A stretch of 64,000 nt of DNA from UBA6109 sp035366835 (GTDB taxonomy: Bacteria; Desulfobacterota; Syntrophia; Syntrophales; UBA6109). The notes under the pieces are model-generated. The model was not told the DNA's origin. It was given only the letters and a program-made list of their open reading frames with translations, and ran no database searches. Position numbers and translations under genes: made by a program. Where the stretch lies: positions 1 through 64,000 of the forward strand of contig DAOSIS010000013.1 in assembly GCA_035366835.1 (NCBI GenBank), written 5' to 3'. Shown here one piece after another: positions 8,530 to 18,518 of this stretch. Numbering within the stretch: position 1 is the first letter of the stretch; the number at the start of each line of letters is the position of its first letter.

Positions 8530-8549
8530 ACAAGTGGTCGCCCCCCGCG

Positions 8550-10238
8550 CTATCGGCCCAGCGCCGCCTGGCATTCCCGCCAGAGGCGCACCCGGTCCGT
8601 TCCGTGGTCGATGAAATCCCAGGGCAGGAACTCTCCGAACGTCTTTTCGCGGTACACGAAGAAATCGGGGTTGACGGATGTCTCCTTGAAGGTCTGCGAC
8701 CAGTTGCCCTCCCGCCGGTGAACGGCGAGGAGGATGGAGCCGACCCGGCGATCGCCCAGCGACAGCAGGGCCTGAACGTAGTTCCATTTCGGCAGGTCGT
8801 GGATCACTTTGACGGCGCCTTCGCGCCGCAGGGCGGCGTTCAGGCGGGCGATCTTCCCCTTCACGGAGCGGATGTCTTCCAGGGGCAGCCACTGAAAGGG
8901 CGTCGCCGGCTTGGGGACGAACTGGTTGACGCTCACGGTGATCAGACGGAAGCGTTTCTTCCCTTCGAAGATCTTGGCGGCGTGATGCTTGACCTTCTTG
9001 ACGAGGCGGACAATGGCGTCGACGTCGTCATCGGTTTCCGTGGGCAGGCCCACCATGAAGTAGAGCCGGAGGTTGACGATGCCCTGCCCCAGCAGGGACT
9101 CGGCCGCGTGAAACAGGTCCTCCTCGGTGATGCCCTTGCGGATAACGTCCCGCAGGCGCTGGCTGCCCGTCTCAGGAGCGAGGGATACCGTCTCGGCCCC
9201 GGCCCGGGCGAGGAGCTGCGCGGTCTCCGCGTCGATCCGGTCGGCGCGCAGCGAACTGATCGCGAACCTCCCTTCCTGATCGAGGATGCGGCGGCAGAGT
9301 TCCCTGAACTGCGGATGGTCGGACACGGCCGTGCCCAGGAGACCGATCTTCCGGCCGGCCGCGATGCCGCGGGCGAAGGCAGGCGCAAGGGCCTGCAGGG
9401 AGCGGAATCGCGGGGGGCGGTAGAGGTGGCCGGCCGCGCAGAAGCGGCAGCCCCGCCCGCAGCCGCGGTTCACCTCCGCCAAGTGCATCGCGCCGAACTC
9501 CGTCCGCTGCGCGGAGATGACCTGCTGCGTGACGAACCCTTCCAGGGAATCCTCACGGCCCGGCCGGATGGCGCGGGGGAAGGCGGCGTCCAGCGGTTCA
9601 TGGCCCCGCAGAAGTCCGTCCGGTCCGTAGTCCGGCCGGTAAAGCCCGGGGACGTACGCGCCGGCGAGGCTCCTTTGAATCCAGGCGAGAAATTCGCCGC
9701 GGGGGACGCCCTTCGATTCGGCTTCGGCGAAGGCCGCGAGGAAACGGGGGATCAGGCTCTCCCCTTCGCCCAGGAGGTAGAGATCGAAAAAATCGGCGGT
9801 CGGCTCCGGGTTCAGCGTGAAGGCGACGCCGCCGCCGACGACGAGCGGGTGCCCCGGCTTCCTTTCGGCGGCGAGGAGGGGGATCCGGGACGCCGCGAGC
9901 ATGGCGAGGATGTTGGGATAGTCGTTCTCGAAGGGGACCGAGAAGGCGACGATGTCGAAGTCCTTCAGGGGCCTGCCGGACTCTACGCTCAGCAGCGGTC
10001 CGCCCGGCCGCGCCGGTTCGTCGCCCTCCGCCGGAGGGAGGAAAGCGCGTTCGCACAGAAAGGCGGGATGGTGATTGACGATCTCGTAGACGGTCTGGAA
10101 GCCGAGATTGGACATGCCGGTTCGGTAGGCGTTCGGAAAGGCGAGGCACACCTTCAAATGGGCGTCCCAGCCCTTCTGCAAATATCCGGCCTCGCTTTCC
10201 AGGATGTCCATGGGGTCTCTTTTCGCGTTCCTGGCCAT
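8550..10238 (-). CDS. Radical SAM protein with N-terminal B12-binding-like domain
   Basis: 562 residues. An N-terminal ~220 residues resembles the cobalamin-binding fold region of TIGR03960-type radical SAM proteins (N-A-Y-R-T-G-M-S-N-L-G near 35, V-V-G-G-G-V-A-F-T-L-N-P-E-P near 150). The core has the 4Fe-4S ligand motif C-G-R-G-C-R-F-C (CxxxCxxC) and a TIM-barrel with V-S-L-A-P-E-T-G-S-Q-R-L-R. The substrate is unknown. The start is uncertain: ATG at 10238 (M-A-R-N) matches the family N-terminus, but no strong ribosome site precedes it; a second ATG eight codons in is possible. The upstream open frame through 10466 is repeat-derived and not part of the gene. Both flanks carry copies of the same dispersed repeat. 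Confidence 0.85.
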   Translation of the reverse strand: MARNAKRDPMDILESEAGYLQKGWDAHLKVCLAFPNAYRTGMSNLGFQTVYEIVNHHPAFLCERAFLPPAEGDEPARPGGPLLSVESGRPLKDFDIVAFSVPFENDYPNILAMLAASRIPLLAAERKPGHPLVVGGGVAFTLNPEPTADFFDLYLLGEGESLIPRFLAAFAEAESKGVPRGEFLAWIQRSLAGAYVPGLYRPDYGPDGLLRGHEPLDAAFPRAIRPGREDSLEGFVTQQVISAQRTEFGAMHLAEVNRGCGRGCRFCAAGHLYRPPRFRSLQALAPAFARGIAAGRKIGLLGTAVSDHPQFRELCRRILDQEGRFAISSLRADRIDAETAQLLARAGAETVSLAPETGSQRLRDVIRKGITEEDLFHAAESLLGQGIVNLRLYFMVGLPTETDDDVDAIVRLVKKVKHHAAKIFEGKKRFRLITVSVNQFVPKPATPFQWLPLEDIRSVKGKIARLNAALRREGAVKVIHDLPKWNYVQALLSLGDRRVGSILLAVHRREGNWSQTFKETSVNPDFFVYREKTFGEFLPWDFIDHGTDRVRLWRECQAALGR

Positions 10239-10283
10239 AGAATGACCGCGCTGCCGCTCCCTTCCGCTATTGCAGTATATTTG

Positions 10284-10398
10284 CCGCCCCCGCCCCCGCT
10301 TTCGCGGGGGCGGGCTGCAGCGGAGGTCCAGTTCTCCGCACAACACAGAAACAAAAGTATCAACGACGCTGGATTCCCGCTTGCGCGGGAATGACGAC
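10284..10398. repeat. Dispersed intergenic repeat, copy 2
   Basis: Second copy of the element at 8421-8529, in the same orientation: GC palindrome around CTTTCGCGGGGGCGGGCTGC, a divergent A-rich middle, then C-A-A-C-G-A-C-G-C-T-G-G-A-T-T-C-C-C-G and a second small hairpin ending GCGCGGGAATGACG. It lies just upstream of the radical-SAM start. Confidence 0.75.
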
Positions 10399-10435
10399 CA
10401 TCCGTGCGGATTCTCTCCGCCTCGCCGCGCACCGC

Positions 10436-10486
10436 AAAAAAAGGCCGAAACCGGCAGAGGGGGCATTCTACCGCTTTCGGCCTTTT
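10436..10486 (-). terminator. Strong terminator at the end of the dcw cluster
   Basis: A 12-bp stem AAAAGGCCGAAA / TTTCGGCCTTTT, extended by three more pairs after one mismatch, encloses a 16-nt loop and is followed on the minus strand by further T residues. It lies 23 bp past the ftsZ stop and could work in both directions. Confidence 0.85.
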
Positions 10487-10509
10487 CCCGTCAAATGCGA
10501 CGGTCTTTC

Positions 10510-11679
10510 TCAGTCGGCCTGCCGTCTCAGGTAGGTCGGGATCTCGAGATCCGCATTGCTCGTATCGTCGATGAGGCCGACCTTGACGACGTTGCGGGAC
10601 TCGGGCACGTTGATTTCCCGCTCGATGGGCTTGCCGTCGCGGACGAAGGCCGGTATCGACAGATTCTCGCGCTTGGCGGCGCCGATGTGCGGCACCTTGT
10701 GCAGGGTCTTCTGTTTCGCCGCCTCTTCGAATCCCGTGGCGATGACCGTGATGCGGACCTCGTCTCCCATGGTCTCGTCGATGACGGTTCCGAAGATGAT
10801 GTTGGCGTCCTCATGGGCCTCCGACTGGATCAGGGAGGAGGCTTCATGGACCTCGAAGAGCGTCATATCCGGGCCGCCCGTGATGTTCAGCAGGATGCCG
10901 TGGGCGCCCTGGATGCTGTTGTCTTCGAGCAGCGGGGAGGAGATCGCTTTCTGGGCCGCCTCGACGGCGCGGTTTTCGCCGGTGCCCGTGCCGGTTCCCA
11001 TGAGGGCCATGCCCATGCTGGACATGATGGTCTTGACGTCGGCGAAGTCGAGGTTGATGAGGCCCGGCACCATGATGAGGTCGGAGATGCCCTTGACGGC
11101 CTGGAAGAGGACGTCGTCCGCCTTCTTGAAAGCCTCCAGGAACGAGAGGTTCCGGCCGCCGAGGCTCAGAAGGCGCTGGTTGGGAACGGTGATGATCGTG
11201 TCCACCGTGCCCTTCAGCGCTTCGATGCCGTTGTCGGCCTGCTGATTGCGCTTGCGGCCTTCGAAGAGAAAAGGCTTCGTGACGATCGCGACGGTCAGGA
11301 TACCCATCTCCTTGGCCACCTCCGCCACGATCGGCGTCCCTCCGGTCCCCGTGCCGCCGCCGAGGCCGGCGGTGATGAAGACCATGTCCGCCCCTTCGAG
11401 ATACTTCCGCAGGACGTCCCGGCTTTCGAGCGCAGCTTGCTTCCCGACGTCGGGGTTGGAGCCGGCGCCGAGCCCTTTGGTGACCTCGGCCCCGAGCTGG
11501 ATCTTCAGCGGGGCGGATGAGACCTTCAGGGCCTGGGCGTCCGTGTTGGCCGCGATGAAATCCACGCCCCTGAGCTTGTAGGAGATCATCGTGTTCACGG
11601 CGTTGCCCCCTCCGCCTCCGATGCCGATCACCTTGATCTTTGCCGAGCTTGCCGTTGTCGGATCTACCAGTTCAAACAT
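10510..11679 (-). CDS. ftsZ: Cell division protein FtsZ
   Basis: 389 residues. Tubulin-like GTPase that polymerises at mid-cell to form the Z ring. GTP-binding signature G-G-G-T-G-T-G at 107-113, N-terminal G-I-G-G-G-G-G-N-A-V-N, and the T7 synergy loop N-L-D-F-A-D-V. The C-terminal conserved peptide D-L-E-I-P-T-Y-L-R-R, which binds FtsA and other partners, is intact after a short linker. Start ATG has GGAGGGGG 5-6 nt upstream. It is the last gene of the cluster and 15 nt downstream of ftsA. Confidence 0.98.
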   Translation of the reverse strand: MFELVDPTTASSAKIKVIGIGGGGGNAVNTMISYKLRGVDFIAANTDAQALKVSSAPLKIQLGAEVTKGLGAGSNPDVGKQAALESRDVLRKYLEGADMVFITAGLGGGTGTGGTPIVAEVAKEMGILTVAIVTKPFLFEGRKRNQQADNGIEALKGTVDTIITVPNQRLLSLGGRNLSFLEAFKKADDVLFQAVKGISDLIMVPGLINLDFADVKTIMSSMGMALMGTGTGTGENRAVEAAQKAISSPLLEDNSIQGAHGILLNITGGPDMTLFEVHEASSLIQSEAHEDANIIFGTVIDETMGDEVRITVIATGFEEAAKQKTLHKVPHIGAAKRENLSIPAFVRDGKPIEREINVPESRNVVKVGLIDDTSNADLEIPTYLRRQAD

Positions 11680-11694
11680 GTCTGCCCCCTCCGT

Positions 11695-12921
11695 CTAAAA
11701 GAATTCGGAAAACCATTTTTTCGTCTTTGTGACCATGCCGCCCACCCACTTTGCATCCGCCCTTCCCGATCCTTCCTTCACGAGGTGCCGGCTTGCGTAC
11801 AGGACCAGGCCGACGCCCGTGGCGTACATGGGGGAGTTGACGACGTCCGTGAGGCCGCCGATGCCCTTCGGGTAGCCCCTGCGGACGGGCATGTTGAAGA
11901 TGTGCTCCGCCAGTTCCGTGATTCCCTGCAGAATGGCCGTGCCGCCCGTGAGGACGATGCCGGCGGTGAGGATGTCTTCGAATCCGGAACGGCTGATCTC
12001 CTTGTAGGCGAGGTTCAAGATCTCCTCCATCCGCGGCTCGACGATCCTTCCCAGGATCTGCCGGGAGACCTCGCGCGGCTCGCGTCCCCCGACGCTCGGG
12101 ACGTCGATGGTCTCGTCCTTCGGGATCAGCATCGTGAAGGCGCAGCCGTACTTGATCTTGATCTTCTCCGCTTCGGCGATGGGCGTCCGCAGCCCCGTCG
12201 CGATGTCGCTGGTCAGATAGTTGCCGCCGACGGGGATGACGGCCGTGTGCTTGATGCTGCCCTCGGAGAAGACGGCGATGTCGGACGTCCCGCCGCCGAT
12301 GTCGATAAGCGCGACGCCGAGATCCTTTTCATCGGCGCTGAGCACCGCCTCGCTGGCGGCCAGTTGCTCGAGGATGACGGCATTGACGTCCAGGCCGACG
12401 CGGTTGACGGATTTGAGGATGTTCTGAATGGAGGTGACCGACCCGGTGACGATGTGGGCCTTCGCCTCGAGCCTCACACCGGACATGCCGAGGGGATCGC
12501 GGATGCCGTCCTGCTCGTCGACGACATAGTACTGGGGGAGGGTGTGCAGGATCTCACGGTCCAGGGGGATGGCGATCGCCTTGGCGGCCTCGATGGCCCG
12601 CTCCACGTCGTCCTCGTCGACTTCGCGGCCCTTCACGGCGACGATGCCCAGGCTGTTCTGGCCCTTGATGTGGGCGCCTGCGATGCCGGCGTACACCGAG
12701 CCGATCTCACAGGCCGAGATCTGCTCGGCCTCCTCCACGGCCTTCCGGATGGACTCGACGGTGCTCTCGATATTGACGACGACCCCCTTGCGCAGGCCTT
12801 CGGACGGGTGGGAGCCGATCCCGATGATGTCGAGGCCGGTCTCCTTCATCTCGCCGACGACGGCGCAGGTTTTGGTCGTGCCGATGTCCAGGCCGACGAT
12901 GACGTTGGTCTTCTTTGCCAT
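11695..12921 (-). CDS. ftsA: Cell division protein FtsA
   Basis: 408 residues. Actin-like ATPase that tethers FtsZ to the membrane. It has the phosphate-1 loop V-G-L-D-I-G-T-T-K-T, the phosphate-2 motif D-I-G-G-G-T-S-D and the adenosine motif T-G-G-T-A-I-L. The C-terminus ends with an amphipathic basic/aromatic peptide (K-K-W-F-S-E-F-F), the membrane-targeting sequence. The start ATG 12921 was chosen because M-A-K-K-T-N-V-I-V-G-L-D-I-G matches the family and an AAGGAG site lies upstream; the frame stays open further upstream without family similarity. Confidence 0.97.
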   Translation of the reverse strand: MAKKTNVIVGLDIGTTKTCAVVGEMKETGLDIIGIGSHPSEGLRKGVVVNIESTVESIRKAVEEAEQISACEIGSVYAGIAGAHIKGQNSLGIVAVKGREVDEDDVERAIEAAKAIAIPLDREILHTLPQYYVVDEQDGIRDPLGMSGVRLEAKAHIVTGSVTSIQNILKSVNRVGLDVNAVILEQLAASEAVLSADEKDLGVALIDIGGGTSDIAVFSEGSIKHTAVIPVGGNYLTSDIATGLRTPIAEAEKIKIKYGCAFTMLIPKDETIDVPSVGGREPREVSRQILGRIVEPRMEEILNLAYKEISRSGFEDILTAGIVLTGGTAILQGITELAEHIFNMPVRRGYPKGIGGLTDVVNSPMYATGVGLVLYASRHLVKEGSGRADAKWVGGMVTKTKKWFSEFF

Positions 12922-13001
12922 GACAGTGTCCGTTTCTCCTTCTCTTTTTCCTCCGCGGCCGGGGCGCCGACGCGTGCGCTTCCCGTTCCAGAACCCGCCG
13001 C

Positions 13002-13847
13002 TTACGTCTTGAGGCCCTTCGGTGCCGCAGGCGGCGCCACGGTCTGGACGCCGCCCCTCCTTCGCACGTTGACCTTTGCGGGATTGCTCAAATCGATCGA
13101 CGTCAGACCCGCACGCTGGTTCCTCTTCTCCAGATCCTCGAGGACGGCGGCGAGCCGCTGGAGCTTCGTTTCGAAGCCGTCGAACCCGAGCTTTAGGCAC
13201 AGGCCGTTGGTCGTGAACAGGCTCAGGCCCATCACCGTGTCGCGGTGAACCTCCGACACCTCGGCGGGCGAGGGGAAGGTCTGCGTCCGGCCCAGAAAGT
13301 CCAGCAGGGCGAGCGACTGGCCGAAAAGCGCCCGTTCCGTCTCCGGACTTCCCTCGGATCCGGTCAGAACGGGAAGATCGATGTCGTCCATCCCTTCGAG
13401 GCGCTTGAAGAGCAATCCTTCCCTGTCGACGAGGAAGAGGCCGTCCGCGTGTTTCAAAACGGCAATGGGCTGGCGCTCACGGACCTCGATGACGATCCGG
13501 TCCGGCAATTCCCTTCCCACGAAGACTTCCCTGATCCAGGGGTTCCGCCGGATCGCGCGGGCAGTTTTTTCCAGGTTGCAGGCCAGGAGGTTTGTCCCGG
13601 GCGGAAGCGCGGCGACGGCGAGGACGTCCTTTTCGGTCAGTTCCTTGCAGCCCCTGACCACGGTTTCGCGGATCCGGAAGTAGGGCGAGCTCAGGACGAA
13701 GGCGTAGGTCCAGATCATGGCGACCGCAAGGCCGCCGACGGTGCCGAGCAGGATGGAGGCCTTCAGGAGGTCGAAGGAGATCTGACGCGAGCGCCTCTTG
13801 AGGCGGTATTTCTGCACTTCCAGGTTTACCTTCCGAAGCAGGCTCAT
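13002..13847 (-). CDS. ftsQ: Cell division protein FtsQ (DivIB)
   Basis: 281 residues. A basic cytoplasmic head (R-L-K-R-R-S-R), one membrane segment (about 27-49) and a periplasmic POTRA domain (F-R-I-R-E-T-V-V-R-G-C) then FtsQ domain (N-P-W-I-R-E-V-F-V-G-R-E-L-P-D-R-I-V-I). It links FtsL/FtsB and the divisome. The ATG overlaps the murB stop in an ATGA. An 80-nt gap separates it from ftsA. Its C-terminal ~25 residues are basic and proline-rich. Confidence 0.93.
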   Translation of the reverse strand: MSLLRKVNLEVQKYRLKRRSRQISFDLLKASILLGTVGGLAVAMIWTYAFVLSSPYFRIRETVVRGCKELTEKDVLAVAALPPGTNLLACNLEKTARAIRRNPWIREVFVGRELPDRIVIEVRERQPIAVLKHADGLFLVDREGLLFKRLEGMDDIDLPVLTGSEGSPETERALFGQSLALLDFLGRTQTFPSPAEVSEVHRDTVMGLSLFTTNGLCLKLGFDGFETKLQRLAAVLEDLEKRNQRAGLTSIDLSNPAKVNVRRRGGVQTVAPPAAPKGLKT

Positions 13848-14766
13848 GACCGCTCCCCGATGATCTTGACTTCCCGTTCCAGGGCGATGCCCGTGCGCTC
13901 GATGACCGCCGTGCGCACCGCATCGATCAGCGCAATGACGTCGGAAGCGCGGGCGTGCCCCAGATTGACGATGAAATTCGCGTGCAGTTCGGACACTTGG
14001 GCGTCGCCGATTCTCAGACCCTTGAGCCCTGCATCTTCGATGAGACGCCCCGCCGGGCCTCCCTTGGGGTTCTTGAAGACCGACCCGGCGCTCCTCGCGT
14101 TGAGCGGATGCTTCCCGCGGCGATTGGCGAGGATGCCGGTGATCTCCGCCGCAATCTTCTGCCGGTCCCCCTTCCGGAGGCCGAACGTGGCCTCCACGAT
14201 GATGGCGCCTTCGGGCAGCGTCAGGTTCCGGTATTCGAAGAAGAGCTGATCCGCCGGCCGCTCCTGCAGCGTGCCGTCCGCACCGAGCAGGCGGATCGAG
14301 CGGACGACGTTTTTGATTTCCCCGCCGTAGGCCCCGGCATTCATCCGGACGGCCCCGCCGACGCTGCCGGGGATGCCTGCACAGAATTCCAGCCCCGCCC
14401 AGCCTTCCTTCCGGCACAGATCGACCAGTTCTCCCAGTCCTGCGCCGGCCCCGGCGTGGATGGTCACTTCTCCCGCGGCATCGACCGAGGTCGTGATGCC
14501 GCGGAGATTCGAAAGGCTGATCAGTGCCCCCCGGTAGCCCCGGTCGGTGGCGAAGAGATTCGTCCAGTTTCCCACGGGCATTCCGGTGAGGCTGCGGCCG
14601 CGCAGGAAACGCACGACCCGGGTCAGTTCCTCCAGATCGGCCGGGAGGAACAGGGCGTCGGCCGGGCCGCCGACGCCCATCGAGGCGTGCCGGTCCAGAG
14701 GCTCGTCGAGTCGGACTCCGTCACGGAAGATCCGCCGCGCCTCATCGCGCCATGTCTCGGCTTCAG

Positions 14767-14770
<4 letters not shown>
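13844..14770 (-). CDS. murB: UDP-N-acetylenolpyruvoylglucosamine reductase
   Basis: 308 residues. FAD enzyme that reduces UDP-GlcNAc-enolpyruvate to UDP-MurNAc with NADPH. It has G-I-P-G-S-V-G-G-A-V-R-M-N-A-G-A-Y-G-G-E, the substrate Tyr region F-F-E-Y-R, and the catalytic Ser in S-A-G-S-V-F-K-N-P. No extra loop, so it is type II-like in length. Odd point: the FAD phosphate loop that usually reads G-G-G-S-N-L-L is P-V-G-N-W-T-N-L-F here (around residue 66-74). It overlaps murC and ftsQ by ATGA on both sides. Confidence 0.95.
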
Positions 14771-16211
<1,441 letters not shown>

Positions 16212-16215
<4 letters not shown>

Positions 16216-17393
16216 GACCGGCTCCTTTTCCGCTGTGCCAGCGCGACGCATTCCTTCACGATATCGTCCGCGGCATCCGGGTTGCCGAGCTTCCGGGCGC
16301 GTTCCTCCATTTCCTTCCTCGCCTCGGGCCGCTCCCGGTACCGCCGGATGAGGCCGGCAAGGCACTCCCCCGTGAGGTCCGATTCCCTCACCATTTCCGC
16401 TGCGCCTGCCTCCGCCAGGACCCGCGCGTTCTTCGTCTGGTGGTCGGCGACGGCAAAGGGGAAGGGAATCAGGATCGCGGCCTTGCCGCTCGCCGTCAGT
16501 TCCGCAATCGAGGTCGCGCCGGCCCGGCAGATCACGAGGTCCGCCGCGCGGAAGGCGGCGGGCATGTCGGCGATGAAGGGAAGGACCTCCGCCGCGAACC
16601 CCTTGGCGCGGTAGGCCCGTTCGACCTCTTCCCGCTCCCGTTCGCCCGTCTGGTGGACGATCCGCAGGGCGTCGCGGATGTCCGCAAGCCCCTCCAGGGC
16701 CGCGAGCACGGCCGCGTTGATGGCTCGGGCGCCCTGGCTGCCGCCGAAGATGAGCACGGAGAAACGACCGTCTGTCCGCTCCTGCGCGTCTCCGTCCGCG
16801 AGAAACGCGGACCGGATGGGATTCCCGGTGATGCGGCTCTTCCGGGGGGCGAACACGTTCGCGTCGTCGCGGAAGGACAGGAAGATCCGGTCGGCAAAGC
16901 GGCCGAGGATCCGGTTCGTCGTCCCGGGGACGGCATTCTGCTCGGCGACGGCCGTCGGAATGCCCAGAAGCGCGGCTGCAAGCACCGCGGGCCCCGAAGA
17001 ATAGCCCCCGACGCCGACGACGAGGTCGGGCGTGAAAGACCGGACGATCCGCCATGCCGCCAGGAGGCTGCCGGGGAGCTTCGATACCGCCCGGAGCTTG
17101 TTCCGCAGGCCTCTGCCTTTGATTCCCTCCACGTCGAGCGTCCGAAGGCGGAATCCGAGCGGGCCCAGTACCCGCTTCTCCAGGCCGCGTTCGGTGCCGA
17201 CGAAGAGGATCTCGGTGGCGCGGCTGCGTCTCCGGAACGCCTCCGCGATGGCAATGCCCGGGAACAGATGGCCGCCCGTCCCCCCTCCGGCGATGATGAC
17301 CTTCAGAGGGGGCCCTTCTTCCGCCGCCGCCCGGGAGGGCCGGCCTGCGGGCGTCGCCTGCGGAATCCTGTTGTCCATCGTTGCACACATCAT
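16212..17393 (-). CDS. murG: Undecaprenyl-PP-MurNAc-pentapeptide GlcNAc transferase
   Basis: 393 residues. It makes lipid II from lipid I on the inner membrane face. The N-terminal glycine loop G-G-G-T-G-G-H-L-F-P-G starts at ~35, and the C-terminal domain has the G-G-S-Q-G-A-R loop and R-A-G-A-T-S-I-A-E-L. There are ~30 residues before the core, longer than usual; ATGs at 17393, 17390 and 17378 are all possible starts and none has a strong ribosome site. It follows ftsW by 16 nt. Confidence 0.95.
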
Positions 17394-17409
17394 ATTCGTC
17401 CAGCCGGCC

Positions 17410-18516
17410 TCACGCCTCGTGGGAGGCCACGCTCAGGAGGATTCCCACAGCCGTCAGGCTCATGATCAGGGAGGTCCCTCCGTAACTCAGAAACGGCAGC
17501 GCCAGGCCCTTGAGGGGAATGAGTCCCATCACGCCGGCGATGTTGATGAACGCCTCCAGAGCGATGACCATCGTGAGCCCCGCCGCGAGCAGCATGCCGA
17601 AAAGATCCGAGGCCTTGAAGGCGATCCAGAAGCCCCGGATCGTGAAGATGACGAAGAGCAGGATGACCACGGCGACGCCGATGAACCCGCTTTCCTCGGC
17701 GATGATCGCCAGGATGAAGTCCGTATGCGGCTCCGGCAGATAAAAGAGCTTCTGCATGCCGTCACCGATCCCCACGCCGAAGGTTCCGCCGGAACCGAAG
17801 GACAGCAGGGACTGGATGATCTGGAAACCCGAGTGCTGCGGGTCCTTCCAGGGATCGAGGAAGGTCAGCAGCCGCTCCAGGCGGTAGCTCTTGTGGATGA
17901 CGAGCCACACGCCGATCGGGATGAAAGCCGCGGCGAGACAGGCCAAATGCAGGACGCGGCTTCCGGCGAGAAAGAGCATCAGCATCATGATCGTCAGGAT
18001 GATGAGCGCCGTGCCGAAGTCGGGCTGCGGCAGGATGAGGCAGACCACGAAGAGGATGCTCAGCAGCGGGATCAGAACGCCGTGGCGGAATTCCTTGAGG
18101 TGGTCCGCTTTCCTGGCGAGGATGTGGGCGAGGAAGACGACGACGGCGATCTTCACCATTTCCGCCACCTGGAAGGAAAAGACGCCCAGGTGCAGCCAGC
18201 GCTTGGCGCCACCGGCGCGGATCCCCATGCCGGGCACGAAGAGGACGGCGAGCAGCACCAGGGACAGGACGATTCCCGGGTAGGCCAGCTTCTGCAGCTT
18301 CATGTAGTTGATGCGGGCCGCGAACGCCATGAGCGCCAGACCCAGCACCACGAAGAAGAGGTGCTTTTTCAGAAAATACTGGCCGTCCTTGAAACGCTCC
18401 ATGGCGAGGATGGAACTCGACGAGTAGATCATGACGGTTCCGATCGTCACGAGGATCAGCGTTGCGATCAGGAGCAGAAAGTCCGGTTTTCTTTCGGAGA
18501 AGCGGCTTCGTTCCAT
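17410..18516 (-). CDS. ftsW: Peptidoglycan glycosyltransferase FtsW
   Basis: 368 residues, about ten membrane segments, SEDS family. It polymerises lipid II at the septum together with FtsI. Family motifs present: G-G-A-K-R-W-L near residue 107, L-I-L-P-Q-P-D-F-G-T-A (the catalytic-type Asp region), P-E-P-H-T-D-F-I-L-A-I-I-A-E-E and L-P-F-L-S-Y-G-G-T-S-L. ATG 18516 lies 2 nt after the murD stop, and the M-E-R-S start matches the short cytoplasmic N-terminus of the family. Confidence 0.96.
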   Translation of the reverse strand: MERSRFSERKPDFLLLIATLILVTIGTVMIYSSSSILAMERFKDGQYFLKKHLFFVVLGLALMAFAARINYMKLQKLAYPGIVLSLVLLAVLFVPGMGIRAGGAKRWLHLGVFSFQVAEMVKIAVVVFLAHILARKADHLKEFRHGVLIPLLSILFVVCLILPQPDFGTALIILTIMMLMLFLAGSRVLHLACLAAAFIPIGVWLVIHKSYRLERLLTFLDPWKDPQHSGFQIIQSLLSFGSGGTFGVGIGDGMQKLFYLPEPHTDFILAIIAEESGFIGVAVVILLFVIFTIRGFWIAFKASDLFGMLLAAGLTMVIALEAFINIAGVMGLIPLKGLALPFLSYGGTSLIMSLTAVGILLSVASHEA

Positions 18517-18518
18517 CG

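Noticed and set aside
8421..10398. Repeats considered as a CRISPR remnant
   Set aside because: Only two copies ~1.8 kb apart with palindromic ends and a gene between them; no regular spacers and no cas genes.
10239..10466. N-terminal extension of the radical-SAM gene through the repeat
   Set aside because: The extra residues are the translation of the dispersed repeat (S-F-P-R-K-R-E-S-S) and do not resemble the protein family.
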